Source: an uncultured Mycoplasmatota bacterium (GTDB lineage: Bacteria > Bacillota_I > Bacilli_A > RF39 > UBA660). Taken from it: 64,000 nt of DNA. The notes beneath the pieces were generated by a model. The model worked only from the letters and a program-made list of their open reading frames with translations. It did not search any database and was not told the origin of the DNA. Position 1 is the stretch's first letter. The number at the start of each line of letters is the position of its first letter. This document shows positions 20,620-27,952 of this stretch, one piece after another. Where the stretch lies: assembly GCA_947649365.1 (NCBI GenBank), contig CANSRH010000006.1:1-64000 (forward strand), in the 5' to 3' direction. The position numbers and the translations under genes are program-made.

Positions 20620-21981
20620 CTATAATTTATCCTTAATTTCTTTAATTTCTTGTTCTAGTTTTTTACTTGTTTTTAAATCCTCTGTAATCGTATTACAAGC
20701 ATGAATCACCGTCGAATGGTCTCTTCCTCCAAAATCAAGACCAATTTTAGGAAACGTTTCTTCAGTAAGGATTCGAGACAAGTACATTGCTATTTGTCTT
20801 GGGTAAGCAATATTTGCACTTCTTCTCTTCCCTTTTAAATCCTCTATCGTAATATGGTAATAACTAGCTACCACATTTTGAATACTTTCAATGGAATGTT
20901 CCGAATAGATATTCACATTAATAAAATCTTTCAAAGCCTCATTTGCAAATTCCAAATCAATGACATCAGGGACAATCATAGCAGTATAAGCCATCAATCG
21001 ATTTAAAGTACCCTCTAAAAAACGAACATCATTTTGACAACTATTGGCAATAAATTCAATCACATTCTCATCAATTTTCTCCCCAATACTTGTTCCCTTT
21101 AATTTTTGTTTAATAATTCGACATCGAAGATCAAAATCAGGAGGATAAATATCAACTGGTAAACCCCACATAAATCGACTTCGCAGTCGCTCTTCCAAAA
21201 TTTTTAAATCCTCAGGACTTCTATCAGAACTAATAATAATTTGTTTATTTACTTGATGAAGTGCATTAAACGTATGAAAAAATTCTTGTTGAGACTTCTC
21301 TGCTCCTACCAAATACTGAATATCATCAATAATTAGAACATCCACATTTCGATATTTATTTTTAAAATTGGTTGCATAATCAATAGAACTTTTCCCTTTT
21401 TCTTGACTAGCGATTCCTGTATATTCCGTCATAAACATATCGCTTGTTGTGTATAACACTTTCTTATTACTATGTTCAGTAATAAAATTTCCAATAGCGT
21501 GCATCAAATGTGTCTTCCCAAGGCCACTTTTTCCATAAATAAACAAAGGATTGTGGATTTTTCCAGGTTGTTCTGCCACTGCCATTCCTGCCACTTTAGC
21601 AAGTCGATTGGTATCCCCAACAATAAAATTTTCAAAATTCAAATCAGGATTCAAATTCGTATCCCAAATTTCTTCTCGTTTTACATCAAAAGAAATGGAC
21701 GAATTCTCAATTTCCTGTAGTTTTTCTTGTTCTGTCTCTTCTTTCGAAACAAACTTTAAATCATAATTAATGCCAGAAATCTTAAACAATGTTTCATCAA
21801 TCAAAGAATAATAAGTATCGCCGAGCATTTTTTTATGAATTTCCATTGGCACTTGTATAGTAATAGAATCATTATCTATTTTGAGTAACTTTAAATCATT
21901 AAACCACGCGGCATAACTTGCTGGATTGACTGAATTACGAATCGTATCAAGAAAACTATGCCAAAGATCTTCAACAACCAA
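20620..21981 (-). CDS. dnaA: Chromosomal replication initiator DnaA
   Basis: AAA+ initiator that binds DnaA boxes and opens oriC. Visible are domain I (LWHSFLDTI...), Walker A GKSGLGKTH, Walker B LIIDDIQYL, the arginine-finger region, and the C-terminal helix-turn-helix with the DnaA signature GGRDHSTVIHA. I prefer the TTG at 21981 as start: it follows GGGGTGAGG with good spacing and places domain I at residue 3. An ATG 15 codons upstream (22026) lacks a ribosome site. From TTG the protein is 453 residues, near the family norm. Confidence 0.96.
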   Translation of the reverse strand: MVVEDLWHSFLDTIRNSVNPASYAAWFNDLKLLKIDNDSITIQVPMEIHKKMLGDTYYSLIDETLFKISGINYDLKFVSKEETEQEKLQEIENSSISFDVKREEIWDTNLNPDLNFENFIVGDTNRLAKVAGMAVAEQPGKIHNPLFIYGKSGLGKTHLMHAIGNFITEHSNKKVLYTTSDMFMTEYTGIASQEKGKSSIDYATNFKNKYRNVDVLIIDDIQYLVGAEKSQQEFFHTFNALHQVNKQIIISSDRSPEDLKILEERLRSRFMWGLPVDIYPPDFDLRCRIIKQKLKGTSIGEKIDENVIEFIANSCQNDVRFLEGTLNRLMAYTAMIVPDVIDLEFANEALKDFINVNIYSEHSIESIQNVVASYYHITIEDLKGKRRSANIAYPRQIAMYLSRILTEETFPKIGLDFGGRDHSTVIHACNTITEDLKTSKKLEQEIKEIKDKL

Positions 21982-22026
21982 CAAATTCCTCACCCCGCTT
22001 GCTTTGCTACCTTTAACCAACTTCAT

Positions 22027-22287
22027 TGTATCTCAAGTTCCCACAAATGAAAAGTAAAATTCTAAATGTGAATAACTATCCACAACTTATCAACAAGATT
22101 TAGCCTTATTCTAAACGACTTTTCATGATATATCAACACTATCCACAAATTTCTTTCATTTTTTTCTCCACAGTGAATAACTTTTATCCACACAGATGTT
22201 TATAATGTGAAAAAGTAGATTTTCCCAAGGAAATAAAAGAATAGTTATCCACGCATCCTTTCTCCAAATCAATTTTTTGAAATAACC
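22027..22287. other. oriC, dnaA-upstream part: DnaA box cluster
   Basis: The 325-bp gap between dnaA and rpmH holds many DnaA boxes. TTATCCACA at 22184-22192 is perfect. Near matches are at 22067-22075 (minus), 22076-22084, 22087-22095, 22139-22147, 22164-22172, 22172-22180 (minus) and 22245-22253. The gap presumably also contains the dnaA promoter. The flip of gene direction here supports this as the replication start. Confidence 0.88.
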
Positions 22288-22317
22288 TTGACTTTTTTTA
22301 TCCACTCATACTATAAT
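22288..22317 (+). promoter_or_regulatory. rpmH promoter overlapping a DnaA box
   Basis: TTGACT (22288-22293) and TATAAT (22312-22317) with an 18-nt spacer. The spacer contains TTATCCACT (22298-22306), so DnaA binding could repress the rpmH-rnpA-yidC-jag transcript. Confidence 0.75.
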
Positions 22318-22351
22318 AAGGAAGCTTTTAAATTTAAAGGAGGAAGAAGAA

Positions 22352-22477
22352 ATGTTTAGTACGTATTCACCAAACAAAAGAAAAAAAGCAAAGAAACATG
22401 GTTTTTTTGCACGTAAAGAAACAAAAATATTAAAAAATAGAAGAAAAAAAGGCCGTAAAAATTTAATTACGAAATAA
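22352..22477 (+). CDS. rpmH: Large ribosomal subunit protein bL34
   Basis: 41-residue, very basic ribosomal protein beginning MFSTYSPNKRKKAKKHGFFAR and ending GRKNLITK. This is the bL34 pattern of TxxPxxRKxxxxHGFxxR followed by RRKKGRK. It is slightly shorter than the usual 44-46 residues. A strong AAAGGAGG precedes the ATG by nine bases. It is the first plus-strand gene after oriC and heads the conserved rpmH-rnpA-yidC-jag string. Confidence 0.95.
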   Translation: MFSTYSPNKRKKAKKHGFFARKETKILKNRRKKGRKNLITK

Positions 22478-22498
22478 ACCACATGTGTGGTTTTTTTG
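22476..22498 (+). terminator. Attenuator/terminator between rpmH and rnpA
   Basis: AAACCAC/GTGGTTT hairpin with a four-base loop followed by a T7 run, overlapping the rpmH stop. It would give more bL34 than RnpA from the same transcript. Confidence 0.65.
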
Positions 22499-22524
22499 CT
22501 ATTGAAGAGGAAGTGTGGATAACT

Positions 22525-22851
22525 TTGAAAAAGAAAGAAATCGTACGATATGAAAGAGAATTCAATGATATAATTAAAAATTCTCCCTTCATCAAAAACA
22601 AAGCATTTGTTATATATATAAGGAAAAAGAAAATTTCTAAACCCCACTTTGGACTTGCCATTAGTAAAAAAACAGGCAACGCAGTATGTAGAAACAAATT
22701 AAAACGTAGAACAAGAGCAATTATCGACGAAATAAAAGAGTCCTTTCCAAAAGAGAGAGATTATATTATAATGATAAAAAGAAGATGTGTGGAATTATCT
22801 TTCATAGAAATGAGAGAAGCGTTAATAGAATTAATAAAGGAGATAAAATGA
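22525..22851 (+). CDS. rnpA: Ribonuclease P protein component
   Basis: Protein subunit that helps the RNase P RNA cleave tRNA leaders. It is about 108 residues from the proposed TTG start (LKKKEIVRYEREF). The RNP segment is AVCRNKLKRRTRAIIDE, matching the family RNxxKRRxR box. Open frame extends back to an ATG at 22483, but that lies in the terminator hairpin and is unlikely to be used. GAGGAAGTG at 22507-22515 is the only ribosome site. A perfect DnaA box TGTGGATAA (22514-22522) overlaps this leader. Its TGA overlaps the yidC ATG. Confidence 0.9.
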   Translation: MKKKEIVRYEREFNDIIKNSPFIKNKAFVIYIRKKKISKPHFGLAISKKTGNAVCRNKLKRRTRAIIDEIKESFPKERDYIIMIKRRCVELSFIEMREALIELIKEIK

Positions 22852-23795
22852 AACAAAAAAAAATTATAGCATTATTAATAGCAGTATTGTTCTTAACAAC
22901 AGGTTGTGGGACATCCAACTACTTAAAAGAAGAGAAAAAAGTAATTACCTACGAACGAACTGGCCAAAGTTTACAAAACAACATTCTATGCAAACCTGAG
23001 GAAAAAGAATTGTATGAGCTCTACGAAAAATACAATGATCAATTAAAAACAAAATTAGAAGACTTACCAACATGTCAAGAGTTCAAACCAAAAGATATAA
23101 AATATAGTGGTTTATGGGAAAGTATATTTGTAAAACCATTAGCATGGATTATATTAAAATTAGGAGTACTTATTAAAAATTATGGAGTTTCTGTTATGTT
23201 AATTGGTCTTTCCATTCGTTTAATATTATTACCTTTCTCTAAAAAAACCTTAGACCAATCAGAAAATATGAAAAAAGCGGCACCAGAAATAAAAAAGATT
23301 GAAAGCAAATATGCAGGTCGAAGTGATTCCGATGCCATGATGATGAAAAGTCAAGAAACAATGTTGATTTATAAAAAATACAAAATCAATCCTGTATCAG
23401 GATGTTTAATGGCCTTTATTCAACTTCCCCTATTCTTTGCATTTTTACAAGCCATCAATCGAGTTCCAGCAATATTTGAAGACACCTTATTAGGAATGAA
23501 CTTAGGAATGACACCTTGGATTGGAATACGAGAAGGACAATACATATATATTCTCTTAATCATTTTAATTATTTTAACCACTTATTTATCCTTTAAAAAC
23601 TCAATGAATGGGCAAAGTGGCAACAGTGAAATGGAACGTCAGATGCAATTTACACTAAAGTTTATGATTATCATGATTTCCATCGCATCCTTTAGTTTAC
23701 CAACTGCCATTGCATTATACTGGATAGTCACGAACGGATTTATAGTGATTCAAAACTTCTTATTTAAAAAATTAAGAAATAAAAATGAGAAATGA
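22848..23795 (+). CDS. yidC: Membrane protein insertase YidC/OxaA, lipoprotein form
   Basis: Inserts and folds inner-membrane proteins alone or with SecYEG. The 315-residue protein has a lipoprotein signal (lipobox LTTGC, Cys near residue 20), then a short extracytoplasmic segment. Five membrane segments follow from about residue 95, with the conserved amphipathic KKxxPEIKKIE region and a basic C-terminus. The ATG at 22848 overlaps the rnpA stop (ATGA) and follows AAAGGAGA; a longer frame from 22785 is out of family. In Bacillus this position is SpoIIIJ, needed for sporulation. Confidence 0.96.
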   Translation: MKQKKIIALLIAVLFLTTGCGTSNYLKEEKKVITYERTGQSLQNNILCKPEEKELYELYEKYNDQLKTKLEDLPTCQEFKPKDIKYSGLWESIFVKPLAWIILKLGVLIKNYGVSVMLIGLSIRLILLPFSKKTLDQSENMKKAAPEIKKIESKYAGRSDSDAMMMKSQETMLIYKKYKINPVSGCLMAFIQLPLFFAFLQAINRVPAIFEDTLLGMNLGMTPWIGIREGQYIYILLIILIILTTYLSFKNSMNGQSGNSEMERQMQFTLKFMIIMISIASFSLPTAIALYWIVTNGFIVIQNFLFKKLRNKNEK

Positions 23796-23806
23796 GGGAA
23801 GTAACA

Positions 23807-24418
23807 ATGAAAGAAGTAGTCTTAGAAGCAAAAACCAAAGAAGAAGCGATTCGATTAGCAACAGAAAAATTAAATGCAAATATCGATGAAATTATTTATA
23901 CAATAGAAGAAGAAAAGGGTAGACTATTCAAAGCAGCAAATTATAAAATAAAAGCAATGACTTTGATTGATTTAGTAGAAAAAATAAAAGAATACTTAGA
24001 AGAAGTAATAAAAAATTTAGGCATGGAAGCAAACTTTGAAACATCCGTAAGAGATCGTAAAATCAATATTGGAATGTATTCTGATAACAATGCGATATTA
24101 ATTGGAAAAAATGGTCAAACCTTAAAAGCATTAGAAACATTAGTGAAACAAAAAATAATGAACGAATATCGCACTTCCATCTACATAAATATAGATGTTG
24201 AAAATTACAAAGAAAAAAGAATTCAAAATTTGGAATCTCTTGCGAAAAAGACTGCTAGAGAAGTTAGAAGTACAAAAGTAGAAGCAACGTTAGAAAACAT
24301 GAATTCCTTTGAAAGAAGAGTTGTCCACAATGTATTAACAAACTTTAAAGGTGTAACAACAACGAGTGAAGGAGAAGAACCAAATCGTCATGTAATTATA
24401 AAACCTACAGAAGAATAA
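23807..24418 (+). CDS. khpB: RNA-binding protein Jag/KhpB
   Basis: 203-residue RNA-binding protein cotranscribed with yidC. It has an N-terminal Jag domain (residues 1-50), a KH domain with the GKNGQTLKALE loop near residue 107, and an R3H domain with RRVVH near 172. The family works with KhpA and affects cell elongation and division mRNA control. I start at the ATG after GAGGGAAG (23807) rather than the ATG at 23792 that overlaps the yidC stop. A terminator follows directly. Confidence 0.93.
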   Translation: MKEVVLEAKTKEEAIRLATEKLNANIDEIIYTIEEEKGRLFKAANYKIKAMTLIDLVEKIKEYLEEVIKNLGMEANFETSVRDRKINIGMYSDNNAILIGKNGQTLKALETLVKQKIMNEYRTSIYINIDVENYKEKRIQNLESLAKKTAREVRSTKVEATLENMNSFERRVVHNVLTNFKGVTTTSEGEEPNRHVIIKPTEE

Positions 24419-24434
24419 AATGTAGGTTTTTGTT
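24401..24434 (+). terminator. Terminator after khpB
   Basis: AAACCTACA (24401-24409) pairs with TGTAGGTTT (24421-24429) and runs into TTTTTG. It overlaps the khpB stop and ends the rpmH-khpB transcript. Confidence 0.8.
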
Positions 24435-24486
24435 TGCAAAAACAAAAAATTGTGTATAATAAAAATTCATAAAAAAGGAGTGAAAA

Positions 24487-25422
24487 ATGTTATATTTAAA
24501 AGAATTGATTACAAAAGAAACACCAATAATAAGTTTAAAAAATGATTCCTCTAGTACAGAGAAAGAAAAAAGTGAAATATTAGGAACAAACTATGCCTCT
24601 TATTCTTTATCAAGAAAAAAGGATTATTTAAAAATGATGTACAAAATAAATAATGATTGGTATTACTTCAAAGAAGAAAATGATTCCTCCTATTATTTAA
24701 TGGAAGAATTAATGGGGAGTTTTCTAGCAAATAAAATAGAAAGTCAAGCAGTAACCTATTCTATAGCAAGTAGAAAAGAAAAAAAGAATCCAAAGCAATT
24801 TGGTTTAGCTTCTAAAAATTTTAAAAAACCAGAATTTGATTATTATTTTTGTGATTTTTATCGAGAAATTTATTATTTACAAAATGGTCTTTATGATTAT
24901 GAAAATATTAAAAATATCGAAAATTTAAAAATAATATGTAAAACAGAAGAAGAAACCGAGAGACTAATAGAACAAGTTTTAAAAATGCTAGCTCTTGATT
25001 TATTTATGCTTCAAAAAGATAGAAATGGTGCCAATATCCAATTTCAAATTAATAAAAAGAATGATCAAATAAGCTTAGCTCCTTTGTATGATTTTTCCAA
25101 ATGTGCACCAAAAATAGAAAAAGATGGAATATATTTAAAAAATTATATTATTCGAATAACAGAAAAGACATTACATAAATTAATAAAGCAATATCCAGTT
25201 TTTCAATCCTACTTATCTATTTTGTTAGAAATAGGCTTTTTATCTGTTTGGGAGGAAATATGTGAAACTTATTCTTTTTGTAGAAGTGGAATTGCTTATG
25301 AACAGATAAAAAAATATTATGAAACAAAAGAGGAAAGTCAAAGAAAAGAATTGAGTTTATATTTAAAAAGAGAAACAAAAAGCCAACAAATTGAAAAACA
25401 AGGTCAACTTATGATAAAATAA
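24487..25422 (+). CDS. HipA-like kinase-fold protein, orphan
   Basis: 311-residue soluble protein of uncertain function. Residues 170-183 read LDLFMLQKDRNGAN and residues 198-206 LAPLYDFSKC. These resemble the catalytic loop (DRxxxN) and the metal-binding YDF/DFG element of HipA and related phosphatidylinositol-kinase-fold proteins. No HipB-like antitoxin lies beside it. TATAAT with a TG extension (24455-24460) and AAAAGGAG suggest its own transcript. It is inserted between khpB and mnmE, which are usually adjacent. The rest does not match a family I know, so toxin or Ser/Thr kinase activity is only suggested by the motif pair. Confidence 0.5.
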   Translation: MLYLKELITKETPIISLKNDSSSTEKEKSEILGTNYASYSLSRKKDYLKMMYKINNDWYYFKEENDSSYYLMEELMGSFLANKIESQAVTYSIASRKEKKNPKQFGLASKNFKKPEFDYYFCDFYREIYYLQNGLYDYENIKNIENLKIICKTEEETERLIEQVLKMLALDLFMLQKDRNGANIQFQINKKNDQISLAPLYDFSKCAPKIEKDGIYLKNYIIRITEKTLHKLIKQYPVFQSYLSILLEIGFLSVWEEICETYSFCRSGIAYEQIKKYYETKEESQRKELSLYLKRETKSQQIEKQGQLMIK

Positions 25423-25441
25423 ACCTACTATAGGAGGACAT

Positions 25442-25657
25442 ATGAAAAAAATTATCACAGGAATTATCGTTGGTCTAATTTCATTAGCCATCACATTTGC
25501 AACCTTTGAAACATTCAGTTGGTATCATTTTGGTGACATACCAACCGAGGTAGTATTATTTCGATTAATCGGATTTTTTATCATAGTAAACATTGTTTTA
25601 ACAGGTGGAATCATAATCATAAGAAAATCCAAGAAAAGTGATGAAAAAAAATTTTAA
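25442..25657 (+). CDS. Small two-helix membrane protein
   Basis: 71-residue protein with a strong ribosome site (TAGGAGGACAT ATG). It has two hydrophobic segments (about residues 4-23 and 40-62) linked by a short aromatic loop containing FSWYHFG, and a Lys/Ser-rich C-terminal tail. I recognise no family. It follows the HipA-like gene by 19 nt and precedes mnmE. Coding status rests on the ribosome site, the membrane pattern and the spacing. Confidence 0.65.
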   Translation: MKKIITGIIVGLISLAITFATFETFSWYHFGDIPTEVVLFRLIGFFIIVNIVLTGGIIIIRKSKKSDEKKF

Positions 25658-25718
25658 AAGTAAATTATTTTATAGTTTGCTTTTTTTGTGGTAGTATATA
25701 CACGAAGGAAGTGACTAT

Positions 25719-27068
25719 ATGGACACTACAATTGCATCAATATCAACAGCCTTAGGAAGTGGAGCCATTTCTATAATACGATTAAGCGGTCCGGATGCTT
25801 TAAATATAGTAAATCAAATATTCAAAGGAAAAGACTTAACAAAAGTAGAATCTCACACCATACATTATGGAAGAATTATAGAAGGAACAGAACAAATCGA
25901 CGAAGTATTAGTAATGGTAATGTTAGCACCAAAAACCTATACAATGGAAGATGTAGTAGAAATCAACTGCCATGGAGGAATAGCAACCACCAACAAAATA
26001 TTAGAATTGGTAATAAAAAAAGGCGCTCATTTAGCAGAACCTGGAGAATTTACCAAACGCGCTTTCTTAAATGGGCGAATCAATTTAATCGAAGCAGAAT
26101 CGGTAAGTGACATAATAGAAGCAAAAAGCAACAAGCAAAGAACCATGGCCATGAATGGACTAAATGGAAGACTAACCAACATCGTCAAAAAATTAAAAGA
26201 AGATATCTTAAACATAATTGCGAACATTGAAGTAAATATTGACTATCCAGAATACGAAGATGCTATAGAAATCACACCAAACTACTTAAAAGAACACTTG
26301 CAATCAATAGAAAAAAATATGGAATTATTGCTATCCAATGCCAAAATAGGAAAAATCATTAAATCAGGGATAGATATAGCAATCATAGGAAGACCAAATG
26401 TAGGGAAAAGTAGCTTATTAAATGCTCTACTTAATGAAGACAAAGCCATCGTAACAGATATTTCAGGAACAACCAGAGATATTATTGAAGCAAAAATGAA
26501 CTTAAATGGAATAGAAATAAATTTAATTGATACTGCTGGAATTCGAGAAACAGAAGACATCGTAGAAAAAATTGGAGTCAATAAAAGTAAAAAAATGATA
26601 GACCAAGCAGATTTAGTTCTTCTAGTATTAAATAACAACGAAGAATTAACAAAAGAAGATAAAGAATTATTACAAGAAATCCAAAACAAACCACATATTT
26701 TATTTATTAACAAAACAGACTTACCCAACAAACTAGAATTAGAAAGCAAAGAAACAATAGTAAAAGGAAACACAACCAATTTAAATGGGTTAGAAGAATT
26801 AAAACAAAAAATAATAGAAATGTACAATTTAGACAAAATAGAAGAAAAAGACTTAACCTACTTATCTAACGTCCGCCAAATAACATTAGTAAATAATGCA
26901 TTAGAAAACATTCAAACAGCGATACAAGACGCAGAAAAAGAAATTCCAATCGACATGTTAGAAATACATTTAAGAAATGCCTTTGATGAACTAAGCATAT
27001 TAATTGGAGAAAAATACGAAGACGAACTAGTAGATAAACTATTTAAAAATTTTTGTTTAGGAAAATAG
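25719..27068 (+). CDS. mnmE: tRNA modification GTPase MnmE
   Basis: GTPase that with MnmG makes 5-(carboxymethylaminomethyl)uridine at wobble U34. The 449-residue protein has an N-terminal formyl-THF-binding domain (residues 1-118). An inserted G domain carries GRPNVGKSS near 223, DTAG near 270 and NKTD near 330. The C-terminal FCLGK holds the conserved Cys. The ATG follows GAAGGAAGTG. It is separated from mnmG by an Nmad3-domain gene. Confidence 0.97.
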   Translation: MDTTIASISTALGSGAISIIRLSGPDALNIVNQIFKGKDLTKVESHTIHYGRIIEGTEQIDEVLVMVMLAPKTYTMEDVVEINCHGGIATTNKILELVIKKGAHLAEPGEFTKRAFLNGRINLIEAESVSDIIEAKSNKQRTMAMNGLNGRLTNIVKKLKEDILNIIANIEVNIDYPEYEDAIEITPNYLKEHLQSIEKNMELLLSNAKIGKIIKSGIDIAIIGRPNVGKSSLLNALLNEDKAIVTDISGTTRDIIEAKMNLNGIEINLIDTAGIRETEDIVEKIGVNKSKKMIDQADLVLLVLNNNEELTKEDKELLQEIQNKPHILFINKTDLPNKLELESKETIVKGNTTNLNGLEELKQKIIEMYNLDKIEEKDLTYLSNVRQITLVNNALENIQTAIQDAEKEIPIDMLEIHLRNAFDELSILIGEKYEDELVDKLFKNFCLGK

Positions 27069-27076
27069 GTGAAAAG

Positions 27077-27940
27077 ATGAAAATAATATTAAGTAGAAAA
27101 GGTTTTGATTCTGGGTACGGAGGTTATCCAAGTATAATTTTACCAAATAACGAAATGATAACTTTACCAATACCAAGTAACAATGACGAAGATTATTGTT
27201 ATGGAGAATTGAAAACCAGAAATGAAAAATCTGTATATCAAATAATGAAATCTTTAAATAAAAATATAAAATCTAGTAAAAATATTCCATTAACAAAAGA
27301 AACAAAATGTCATTTAGATCCGGATTTGTGTTATTTTTCTGTTCCTAGAAAAAGTGGATGGCGTGGAGCATTTGGTCAAATAGGAGCTGCTCAGAAAGTA
27401 TTAATAAATAACAAAGTAAAAGAAGGAGATTTGTTTTTATTTTTTGGTTGGTTTAATGATGTAGAGAAAGAAGAAGAAAATTATAAATTTAAAAAAGGAA
27501 ATGGCCGACATACCATTTTTGGATATTTACAAATTGATAAAATTATATATCCTAAAATAAATGAATTGCCAGAATGGTTAAAAAAACATCCTCATGCAAG
27601 TTCATTAAAAAAATTAAATAATTCTTCCAACTGCATTTACATAGCGAAAGAAAAATGTACGTTTAACGAACATATAAGAGGATATGGAATGTTTACTTAC
27701 AACGAAGAGTTAGATTTATCAAAAAAAGGAATGACCAGAACTTGTTGGGAGTTACCAGAATTTTTTAAAAATAAAAAAATAACTTATCACAATAAAGAAA
27801 GTTGGAAAGATGGATATTTCAAATCTGCATGTAGAGGACAAGAATTTGTAATAGAAGAAAATAAAGAAATAGAAAATTGGGCTATTCATTTAATTGAAAA
27901 ATATAGTACTAATGACATAAAAGAAATAATAAATAATTAG
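27077..27940 (+). CDS. Nucleotide modification-associated domain 3 (Nmad3) protein
   Basis: 287-residue protein. It begins MKIILSRKGFDSGYGGYPS and continues with CHLDPDLCYF, GWRGAFGQIGAAQ, GDLFLFFGWF, HTIFGYLQ, HPHASS and GQEFVIEE. Together these fit the Nmad3 family, first described computationally among proteins linked to DNA base modification in phages and bacteria; I know of no proven activity. The ATG at 27077 follows AGGTGAAAAG nine bases past the mnmE stop. It ends 12 bases before mnmG, so it is embedded in the mnmE-mnmG operon. A role in nucleotide or RNA modification is a context guess. Confidence 0.78.
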   Translation: MKIILSRKGFDSGYGGYPSIILPNNEMITLPIPSNNDEDYCYGELKTRNEKSVYQIMKSLNKNIKSSKNIPLTKETKCHLDPDLCYFSVPRKSGWRGAFGQIGAAQKVLINNKVKEGDLFLFFGWFNDVEKEEENYKFKKGNGRHTIFGYLQIDKIIYPKINELPEWLKKHPHASSLKKLNNSSNCIYIAKEKCTFNEHIRGYGMFTYNEELDLSKKGMTRTCWELPEFFKNKKITYHNKESWKDGYFKSACRGQEFVIEENKEIENWAIHLIEKYSTNDIKEIINN

Positions 27941-27952
27941 GAAGTGAAAAAC

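Noticed and set aside
22483-22524. ATG at 22483 as the rnpA start
   Set aside because: The codon lies in the terminator hairpin after rpmH, has no ribosome site, and adds residues not seen in RnpA.
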